Assembly: GCA_029858285.1 (NCBI GenBank)
Contig: JAOUFN010000007.1
Span: 62,001 to 126,000, forward strand
Direction: 5' to 3'
Source of the DNA: Nitrospirota bacterium
Lineage (GTDB): Bacteria; Nitrospirota; JACRHL01
DNA length: 64,000 bases
The notes under the pieces are model-generated. The model saw only the letters and a program-made list of their open reading frames with translations, was not told the DNA's origin and ran no database searches. Below are positions 57,907 to 64,000 of this stretch, in pieces. The position numbers and the translations under genes were made by a program. Position 1 is the first letter of the stretch, and each line of letters begins with the position of its first letter.

Positions 57907-58716
57907 ATGACCCCCTTCACCGTCGCCACCTGGAACGTCAATTCCCTGCGCAGCCGCCTCGACCACGTGCTGGCCTTCCTGCGCGACCACTGTCCCGACG
58001 TGCTGTGCCTGCAGGAACTCAAATGCACCGTGGACGACCTGCCCCGGGACGCCTTCGAGTCCCTGGGCTACCACATCGCCGCCCACGGCCAGAAGACCTA
58101 CAACGGCGTGGCCATCATCTCCCCTTACCCGCTCGGGGCGGTGCAGTCCGGATTCGCATCGGCGGCGGGGGAGACCGAGCCGCTCAACACCGAGGCCCGC
58201 CTGGTCGCCGCCAGCGTGCTGGGGATCCGCGTGGTGAACGTCTACGTGCCCAACGGCTCCGAGCTGGAGTCGGACAAATACCGCTACAAGCTGGCGTGGA
58301 TGGAGCGCCTGCGGGTCGAGTTGCAAAACCGCCATAACCCGTCGGAGCCCCTGCTCCTGTGTGGCGACTTCAACGTGGCCATGGACGACCGCGACGTGTA
58401 CGACCCGGCGGAGTGGAAAAGCCAGGTATTGTGCAGCGACGCCGAACGCGCCGCCGCCCGCGCCTGGCGGGAGTGGGGGCTCGAAGACGCCCTGGCGAAG
58501 CACCACCCGCAGGGGGGAATTTATTCCTGGTGGGACTACCGGGGCGGCATGTTTCCGGGCGACAAGGGGCTGCGCATCGACCACATCTGGGTGACCCGCC
58601 CCCTGCTGGCCCGCTGCACCGGTTGTGAGGTGGTGCGCGGGCCGCGTGGGCTGGAAAAGCCCTCGGATCACGCGCCGGTGGTGGCGGAGTTCTCCGGGGT
58701 GGACCCCGCCGGTTGA
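57907..58716 (+). CDS. xth: Exodeoxyribonuclease III
   Basis: AP endonuclease and 3' exonuclease for base-excision repair. 269 residues: ATWNVNSLRSRL, LQELKC with the metal Glu, YNGVAIIS, GDFNVA, and the catalytic pair RIDHIWVT and SDHAPV. The ATG at 57907 is favoured by family alignment. No ribosome site is visible. Confidence 0.95.
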   Translation: MTPFTVATWNVNSLRSRLDHVLAFLRDHCPDVLCLQELKCTVDDLPRDAFESLGYHIAAHGQKTYNGVAIISPYPLGAVQSGFASAAGETEPLNTEARLVAASVLGIRVVNVYVPNGSELESDKYRYKLAWMERLRVELQNRHNPSEPLLLCGDFNVAMDDRDVYDPAEWKSQVLCSDAERAAARAWREWGLEDALAKHHPQGGIYSWWDYRGGMFPGDKGLRIDHIWVTRPLLARCTGCEVVRGPRGLEKPSDHAPVVAEFSGVDPAG

Positions 58717-58943
58717 AACCCGTACAATCGCCCCGGCTGCCCTTGGCAAGCTGTGGGAGACGGCGGTCGGGGGGCGAGGGGCGGGAAGTGGTGCAGGGAG
58801 GGGCGGGCCGTTGGAGGTCCGGACGCCTCCGCGCCGCACCGGCCCGCGTCCTGGCCGGTTTCCCGCCAAAGAGTGTTCCGCCTGTGTGGCCCGGTGCCGG
58901 ACAGGGCGGGGTTTCATTGATTTTCCGGGGAGGAAACGAATCC

Positions 58944-59726
58944 ATGTATCAGCGTATTTTTCTGGCTGCGGTTGCGGCGGTTTTGATCTCCGGTGGCGCC
59001 TATGCCGCCGATCCGGCCCACGCCCCCGCCCCCGCCCACGGTGGCGGCGACCACAAGCCCCACTGGGGCTACATCGGCGAGGCCGGCCCCGCCAACTGGG
59101 GTGATCTGAGTGGGGATTACCACGCCTGCAAGGCCGGCCAGAGCCAGTCGCCCATCGACATCGGCAACGCCCCGCACCAGGACGCCAAGCCTTTGGCCAT
59201 CAGCTACAAGCCCACCAGGATGCGCGTGGTGAACAACGGCCACACCATTCAGGCCAACTACGATGCCGGTTCCACCCTGACGCTGGACGGCAAGCAGTTC
59301 AACCTGCTGCAGTTCCACTTCCACTCTCCCAGCGAGCACACCCGCGAAAAATCGGCCTTCCCCATGGAAGTGCATCTGGTGCACAAGGCCGAGGACGGCA
59401 CTTTGGCCGTGGTCGGTGTGTTCATCAAGCAGGGCAAGGAGAACCCGTTCCTGGCCGCCATCTGGAAGAACATGCCCACCGAGGTGGACCACGAGCAGGG
59501 CGAGGGAAACCTCAACGTGGCCGACTTCCTGCCTTCCAACAAGGCGTTCTGGAACTACAGCGGCTCCCTGACCACCCCGCCGTGCAGCGAGGGTGTGAAC
59601 TGGTTCGTCATGGACCAGCCGGTGGAGGCCTCCGAGGCCCAGATCAAGAAGTTCCTGGGACTGGTGCATGAAAATGCCCGCCCGGTGCAGCCGCTCCACG
59701 ACCGCAAGCTGATCCATCGCAAATAG
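58944..59726 (+). CDS. Periplasmic alpha-carbonic anhydrase
   Basis: Hydrates CO2. 260 residues with a signal peptide (ending near AYAAD), the SQSPIDI motif, zinc ligands H125, H127 and H144 (QFHFHSPSEH and EVHLVH), and TTPPCSEGV. C62 and C214 can form the family disulfide. GGAGG precedes the ATG at 58944. It is followed 108 nt later by a porin-like gene, perhaps as a pair for inorganic carbon or pH handling. Confidence 0.95.
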   Translation: MYQRIFLAAVAAVLISGGAYAADPAHAPAPAHGGGDHKPHWGYIGEAGPANWGDLSGDYHACKAGQSQSPIDIGNAPHQDAKPLAISYKPTRMRVVNNGHTIQANYDAGSTLTLDGKQFNLLQFHFHSPSEHTREKSAFPMEVHLVHKAEDGTLAVVGVFIKQGKENPFLAAIWKNMPTEVDHEQGEGNLNVADFLPSNKAFWNYSGSLTTPPCSEGVNWFVMDQPVEASEAQIKKFLGLVHENARPVQPLHDRKLIHRK

Positions 59727-59834
59727 TCGGCAAGCAGTCGGAAAATCGTCCGCAGTCAGCCGTGTCCCCGGGGGGGCGGGTCCGTCCCCCCGAGGACCGG
59801 CCACTCAATCCTTACGAAAGGGATTCCAACGACC

Positions 59835-60869
59835 ATGAACACGATTCAACGCATCACCACCGCCGTGGTGACTGCCGCCGCGGCCGCCCTGTTGGCCGCC
59901 CCGGCCTCCGCCATCGAGCTGACCAACGGCTGGGTGGTGAACGGCACCGCCTTTCTGAACGCCTCCGCCGTGGATGTGGAGGGCAACGCCGCAGCCAGCT
60001 CCCGGAACAGCGGCTTCCACTACAGCCGTGGCTATCTGATGTTCGAAGGCCCGCTGGATGGCGGCTACAAGGCGCGCCTGACCCTCGACCAGCGCAACGA
60101 CGCAGGGCCGGCCGGCGCGACCAGCACCGAGACGGTGTTCATCAAGCACCTGTATGTGGAAAAGAGCCTCAGCGACGCCCTGACCGTGCAGGTGGGCCAG
60201 AACGCCACCCCCATGGCGGGTTTCGATGAAAAGAATATGTGGGGCTATCGCTTCATCCGCAATACGTTTGTCGATTTCTGGGGCATCAACAGCACCACCG
60301 ACCTGGGTGTGAGCGCCCTCGGCAAGGTGGCGGACGGCAAACTCGACTACCACGCCTCCGTCATGAACGGCGAGGGCTACGAGCGGCAGCCGCAGGGGCG
60401 CAGCGTGTCGGTCGCGGCGCGTGTGGGCCTCCACCTCACCCCGGAACTGCAATTGGGCGGCTGGGTGCAAAAGGAGGCCAACCGCGACGCGCAGGCGGGC
60501 AACGACCCCATGTACCAGTTGGTGTATGTGGCCTTCGACCAGCCGCACTTCGCGGTCTCCGGGCAACTGTTGCTGAAGGCCACCGACGGCAACAACTCCC
60601 CCGCCGGCAGCGCCTATAACAAGGGCGACGGCCTGAACGTGCAGGGGCGTTTTGACATCTCCGGTCAGGGCAAAACCTGGGTGCTGGCCCGCTACGACGC
60701 GGTGGACCCGTCCAATGTGGCTCCCAAGGAGAAGCTGCTGATTCTGGGGGTGTCCCACCAACTCACCAGGAACATCACCATCGCGCCGAACATCCAGCAG
60801 TACGATGACGGCACGGTGGTGAACAGCAAGACCACGTCTTACAACGTACACGCCCAGGTCACGTTCTAG
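59835..60869 (+). CDS. Porin-like outer-membrane beta-barrel protein
   Basis: 344 residues: signal peptide ending APASAIE, alternating strands (GGYKARLTLDQRN; KTWVLARYD), a terminal Phe in AQVTF as required by BAM. The FRNTFVDFWGI-like region and overall plan resemble OprO/OprP phosphate-selective porins. An anion-channel role is tentative. It ends in a clear terminator. Confidence 0.72.
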   Translation: MNTIQRITTAVVTAAAAALLAAPASAIELTNGWVVNGTAFLNASAVDVEGNAAASSRNSGFHYSRGYLMFEGPLDGGYKARLTLDQRNDAGPAGATSTETVFIKHLYVEKSLSDALTVQVGQNATPMAGFDEKNMWGYRFIRNTFVDFWGINSTTDLGVSALGKVADGKLDYHASVMNGEGYERQPQGRSVSVAARVGLHLTPELQLGGWVQKEANRDAQAGNDPMYQLVYVAFDQPHFAVSGQLLLKATDGNNSPAGSAYNKGDGLNVQGRFDISGQGKTWVLARYDAVDPSNVAPKEKLLILGVSHQLTRNITIAPNIQQYDDGTVVNSKTTSYNVHAQVTF

Positions 60870-60905
60870 ACCCGCTTTCCGCCTTGGGTGGAATCACGTA
60901 CCCCG

Positions 60906-60947
60906 CGGGGGGCGGCAGGCCACGCGCCGCCGCCCCCCGTTTTTTTG
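60906..60947 (+). terminator. Terminator of the porin gene
   Basis: An 11-bp perfect stem CGGGGGGCGGC/GCCGCCCCCCG with a 12-nt loop, followed by eight T residues. Confidence 0.92.
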
Positions 60948-60983
60948 TCCGATCTTTTTTTAGCTGGCCGAGGCACCCGACCC

Positions 60984-61442
60984 GTGCAACTGGACCGCGA
61001 CACCTGGCTGACCATCGTGCGCCACGCCCCCCTGATCTCCATCGATCTGGTGGTGACGCGCCCCGACAGTCGGGTTTTGCTGGGCCTGCGGGAGAATGAA
61101 CCGGCCTGCGACACATGGTTCGTGCCCGGCGGGCGCATCCTCAAAAATGAGCGTCTGGCAGACGCCTTTGCGCGCCTTACCCGGGGGGAACTGGGGCACC
61201 AACTGCCCTACCGCGAAGCCACCCTGCTGGGGGCGTTCGAGCACCTGTACGACACCAATTTCGCCCGCCAGCCGGGGATTACCACCCACTATGTGGTGCT
61301 GGCCCACCGGGTGAACGTGGCGGCGGATTTTGCCCCCGAAGGTGACGCCCAGCACCGGGAACTGCGCTGGTGGACGGCGGCCGACATGGGCTCGGACCCA
61401 CGGGTGCACCCCAACACCCGCGCCTATGCGGCCTGCCTCTGA
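60984..61442 (+). CDS. Nudix hydrolase, GDP-mannose mannosyl hydrolase-like
   Basis: 152 residues from GTG at 60984, just past the porin terminator. ISIDLVVTRPDSRVLLGLR and the variant Nudix box GGRI-KNERLADAFARL-RGELG fit the GDP-mannose mannosyl hydrolase family (NudD/Gmm), which releases GDP and a hexose. No nucleotide-sugar genes are nearby. It would act in the cytoplasm. Confidence 0.85.
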   Translation: MQLDRDTWLTIVRHAPLISIDLVVTRPDSRVLLGLRENEPACDTWFVPGGRILKNERLADAFARLTRGELGHQLPYREATLLGAFEHLYDTNFARQPGITTHYVVLAHRVNVAADFAPEGDAQHRELRWWTAADMGSDPRVHPNTRAYAACL

Positions 61443-61450
61443 TTCGGTGG

Positions 61451-61575
61451 TCGATCCGGCACGGCCGATCCGGCACGGCCGATCCGGCACGGTCGATCCG
61501 GCGCGGTCGATCCGGCGCGGTCGATCCGGCGCGGTCGATCCGGCGCGGTCGATCCGGCGCGGTCGATCCGGCGTT
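61451..61575. repeat. 14-bp tandem repeat array, nine copies
   Basis: Unit GATCCGGCGCGGTC (early copies GATCCGGCACGGCC), starting at 61453 and recurring exactly every 14 bp to 61565. Sequence graded from CACGG to CGCGG units. It lies between convergent Nudix and exported-protein genes. Confidence 0.97.
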
Positions 61576-61603
61576 TTTTTGGGGGGAGGCCCCGGGGCAC
61601 TCC

Positions 61604-62407
61604 CTAAGGGGCGGGCGGAGTCTCGTAGCTGACATTCACCACCAGCGGATCGCCGGAGGCGGTGGGCACCACGCCCCGGCCGTGGAAGGCGAGCAACGCG
61701 TGGGGGGCGTCGCGCCCCAGCACAAAATCCATCGGGTCCACCAGCTTGCGGATCAGCCACGAGCTTGGCTCCATGCGGATTACCGTGGCGGCCTGGCCGT
61801 TCAAGGTCTGCTCCCCGATGCGGGACAGCTTGAACCCCACCGTGCCGGTGCGGCTGGGGACGATCAGGTCAAACCCCACCGTCCCTCCCGCCGCCAGGCG
61901 GTCCCACTGTTTGCGGATCAGGGCGGGAATCGCCAGGGACATGAACTGTTCCGCGCTGCGGGCCAGTGTCGCCGTTTTCGGGCGTTCTCCGTTTTGTTTC
62001 ACAAAGGTGACCAGCAGGTTGTTGCCCTGCACCCGCACCTCCTCCCGCTGTCCCAACCTCAGGTCCTGTTCCTGGTAGCGGATCACCGCCAGGGTGGCGG
62101 CGTTGTAGGCCCCCTCCCGCTCGTGGATCAGGGTGCTGCCGTCCGGGGCGTGGTAGACGACCTTTTCCACCACCTGCGTGCCGTCCCGGGTGATGGTCTG
62201 GAGGCCGGTATAGAGCAGATTTCCCGATTTCGGGTCACGGGCCTTGAGCAGCAGCGTCTCACTGGTGGAATCACCCGGAGCCGGAGCCTCCGCGGCGGCA
62301 ACCGGGCTGGACCACGGCAGCACCGCCAGCAGCATCAGTCCGGTCAGCAGCAGGGGGGTAATTCGGGTTGCGGCCCCATCCTCGGGCCGTGTGCGGGTCT
62401 GCATCAT
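61604..62407 (-). CDS. Exported protein of unknown family (DUF3108-like)
   Basis: 267 residues with a signal peptide (LLLTGLMLLAVLPWSSPVAAAE) and a beta-rich mature part including YTGLQTITRDGTQVVEKVVYHAPDG-like strands and VGFKLSRIGEQTLNGQAATVIRMEP, reminiscent of DUF3108 or LolA-type folds. Periplasmic. GAGGAAG precedes two adjacent ATGs (62407, 62404). Confidence 0.6.
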   Translation of the reverse strand: MMQTRTRPEDGAATRITPLLLTGLMLLAVLPWSSPVAAAEAPAPGDSTSETLLLKARDPKSGNLLYTGLQTITRDGTQVVEKVVYHAPDGSTLIHEREGAYNAATLAVIRYQEQDLRLGQREEVRVQGNNLLVTFVKQNGERPKTATLARSAEQFMSLAIPALIRKQWDRLAAGGTVGFDLIVPSRTGTVGFKLSRIGEQTLNGQAATVIRMEPSSWLIRKLVDPMDFVLGRDAPHALLAFHGRGVVPTASGDPLVVNVSYETPPAP

Positions 62408-62640
62408 GATCTTCCTCGCTTCCCCTGAAAATTTCTGGCCGGCCCCCCCGCGCGGAGATGTCGTACCCGCGTGATTCTATGCGTTTTTTGCCGAAATCCG
62501 CAAAAATCCCTCCCGGTGGACGTTCGGAGAGGGGGCTTTTGCCGCACCCCGAATCGACCGATGGGGGTGGGTGGGGTGTGCCCCGTGGGGGGGCCGGATG
62601 ACGCCGCAATGATGCGGCGGAAACGGCGAAAGATGGAGGG

Positions 62641-63054
62641 ATGATGTTCAAACACGCCTTGAAGATAGCTCTGCTGGCCGTGTGCCTGCTGCAACCCGTG
62701 GCCGCCGCCCAGGCGGAGGACGGCATCACCGGGTTTGTGCTGTCGCAGGTGGCCGACATGATGAACGCCGACAACCCGAAGATGGTCAACGAAACCACCC
62801 GGCTGGAGCGCGTGGCGTCGGAGCCGGGACCACGTCTGGTGTATTACTACACCATGCTCGACGTCAGCGTCGGCAGCCCGGTGCTGGGGCAGGCCCGGCA
62901 CGATTTACCCGATTACATCCGGGGCACCACTTGCGCCTCCGATCAGGTGCGCATGCTGCTCAAGGCCGGGGTGGCAATTGGCTTTGTCTATCAGGGGGTC
63001 GATGGCGTGTCCATCGCCAACGTATCGGTCAGCGACGCCATCTGCCGGGGGTAG
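62641..63054 (+). CDS. Small secreted protein, unknown family
   Basis: 137 residues: signal peptide ending AAAQAE, then a domain with ASEPGPRLVYYYTMLDV, TCASDQVRMLLKAGVAIGFVYQGVDG and SVSDAICRG. Two Cys probably form a disulfide. The pattern recalls small secreted proteins in other proteobacteria whose role I do not know. GGAGGG directly abuts the ATG at 62641, so the ATG at 62644 may be the true start. Confidence 0.7.
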   Translation: MMFKHALKIALLAVCLLQPVAAAQAEDGITGFVLSQVADMMNADNPKMVNETTRLERVASEPGPRLVYYYTMLDVSVGSPVLGQARHDLPDYIRGTTCASDQVRMLLKAGVAIGFVYQGVDGVSIANVSVSDAICRG

Positions 63055-63104
63055 GCCAGGATCCCCGCCCGGATATCTCCGCCCGGATACCCACCCGGCC
63101 GCCG

Positions 63105-64000
63105 CTACGGCACCGTGGCGCGCAACAGGGGCACACGCCGCAGCACCACGACCACCAGCACCGACACGACAAACGCCGACAGCGCCCGCAGCGGCATACC
63201 CGCCACATCGCCAAAATAGCCAAAAAATGGACTGATTGGCTCCAGCAGGGTGATGACCGCGATATGTACCAGGTAGATCCCGAAGGAGAGCGGGGCCAGC
63301 CACGCTACTGCCCGTTCCACCGCCGGGTGGCGAAGGGGCAGGGTGGACGCCAGGTAACGGATGGTCAGGAACGTGCAGAGCGAGAGGATCACTACGTTGG
63401 GGGCGAACCAGCGGTTCAGAATGCCGTCGTAACCGCTACCCAGCTCCCGGTACAGCGCGTGGGCCCCCACTGCACCGGCCGCCAGTGCGGCCAGGGCCAG
63501 GGGGGCAAATATCCCCGCAATCTGGTGGCCCGACGGGCAGGGCAAGCGGTGCAGCAGCGCCCCGAGCACGAAATAACCCAGGTAAATGTTGAACATGCCG
63601 TTGCCGAGGGAGACCTCCACGTCCGCAAAGCGTTCCAGCATCGGAAATCCGCTGGCCAGCAGCGCGCACAGGCCGACGAAAAAGGTGAGATCACGGGGGG
63701 TGGCCCGGTCGGTGAATGGCCGGATGAACGGCGTGGCCAGGTACAGGCCGATCAGCATGGGCAGGAACCACAGGTGGTGTGGCATGTGGGGGGAACCGGC
63801 GGTGCGGGCCGCCTCGCGCACAAAATCCTCCGCCACGAACGGGTCACCGGCGCGGTACAGGTAGAACCCGTAGTAAAAGCAGACCCAGACCAGGAACGGT
63901 ATGACCACCTTGAACAGACGCTTGCGGAAGAACGTCGCCACCGGCTCGGCCCGACCCGGATCCAGCAGTAACGCGCCGCTGATCATGATGAACACGGGCA
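63105..64000 (-). CDS. Acyltransferase-3 family membrane protein (partial, N-terminus outside window)
   Basis: About 298 residues to the window edge, open at the 5' end, reading PVFIMISGALLL where acyltransferase-3 proteins (OafA/OatA/NodX type) have their conserved first loop. About nine transmembrane helices remain, with HHLWFLPMLIGLYLATPFI and APLSFGIYLVHIAVITLL. These enzymes O-acetylate surface polysaccharides or peptidoglycan. The substrate is unknown. Confidence 0.85.
   Translation of the reverse strand, partial: PVFIMISGALLLDPGRAEPVATFFRKRLFKVVIPFLVWVCFYYGFYLYRAGDPFVAEDFVREAARTAGSPHMPHHLWFLPMLIGLYLATPFIRPFTDRATPRDLTFFVGLCALLASGFPMLERFADVEVSLGNGMFNIYLGYFVLGALLHRLPCPSGHQIAGIFAPLALAALAAGAVGAHALYRELGSGYDGILNRWFAPNVVILSLCTFLTIRYLASTLPLRHPAVERAVAWLAPLSFGIYLVHIAVITLLEPISPFFGYFGDVAGMPLRALSAFVVSVLVVVVLRRVPLLRATVP

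Noticed and set aside
61451-61575. CRISPR-like array
   Set aside because: The 14-bp units are directly contiguous with no spacers, and no cas genes are nearby.

Overview
This is a 64-kb stretch of a G+C-rich (roughly two thirds G+C by eye), gene-dense chromosome from a Gram-negative bacterium, most likely a member of the Pseudomonadota. The evidence is lipoproteins with lipoboxes, beta-barrel outer-membrane proteins, an ErpA-type A-type carrier, NtrY- and AtoC-like sigma-54 regulators, and the rplU-rpmA-obgE-proB order. The F1 ATPase genes stand alone without atpB/E/F, an arrangement common in Alphaproteobacteria and some early-branching relatives. I do not recognise the species.

Layout. 1-4.1 kb (minus): a partial FAD oxidoreductase, then rplU-rpmA-obgE-proB with a clear sigma-70 promoter. 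4.2-9.5 kb (plus): the F1 operon atpHAGDC, ending in a strong terminator. 9.6-11.5 kb: a lipoprotein and a FadL/PorV-like barrel. 11.7-13.0 kb (minus): folB, erpA and a 64-aa zinc-ribbon gene. 13.2-17.6 kb (minus): a tight cluster made of a PAS sigma-54 activator, a tandem-fused PTPS/QueD protein, folE and a GlcF-like Fe-S oxidoreductase. 17.8-20.3 kb: an M48 peptidase, tRNA-Lys and tRNA-Glu, and a DUF4911-like gene. 20.4-25 kb (minus): accA and dnaE. 25-29.7 kb: a radical SAM protein, an SGNH esterase, a short dihydrolipoamide dehydrogenase homologue, a BglII-like restriction-modification pair and a membrane protein. 30-43 kb (plus): guaB, guaA, a peptidase, a DUF4390-like protein, an NtrY-like kinase, era, mgtE, recO and a large Ig/kelch lipoprotein. 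43-48 kb: a histone-deacetylase-like hydrolase, a PilZ protein, a lipoate-ligase homologue, a four-gene membrane cluster and tRNA-Gly. 48.3-51 kb: cobU/P-cobT-cobS behind a possible cobalamin riboswitch. 51-56 kb: a DUF2203-like protein and a GldA/F/G plus DUF4340 ABC system. 56-64 kb: an O-methyltransferase, a HemJ-like protein, xth, an alpha-carbonic anhydrase, a porin, a Nudix hydrolase, secreted proteins and a partial acyltransferase.

The most unusual locus is 13.0-17.7 kb. The activator gene has heptamers of the type GTTTCAT/ATGAAAC at its own transcription start. The same heptamers form a five-copy array upstream of a near-consensus sigma-54 promoter that serves the zinc-ribbon gene. 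The two PTPS domains encoded next to the activator carry complementary halves of the known catalytic triad. Together these features suggest an uncharacterised, self-regulated pterin (or deazapurine) pathway with a dedicated redox enzyme.

Two other themes recur. One is a BglII-family restriction-modification module that looks acquired. The other is short tandem repeats of 11-14 bp in spacers and in the first codons of several genes.
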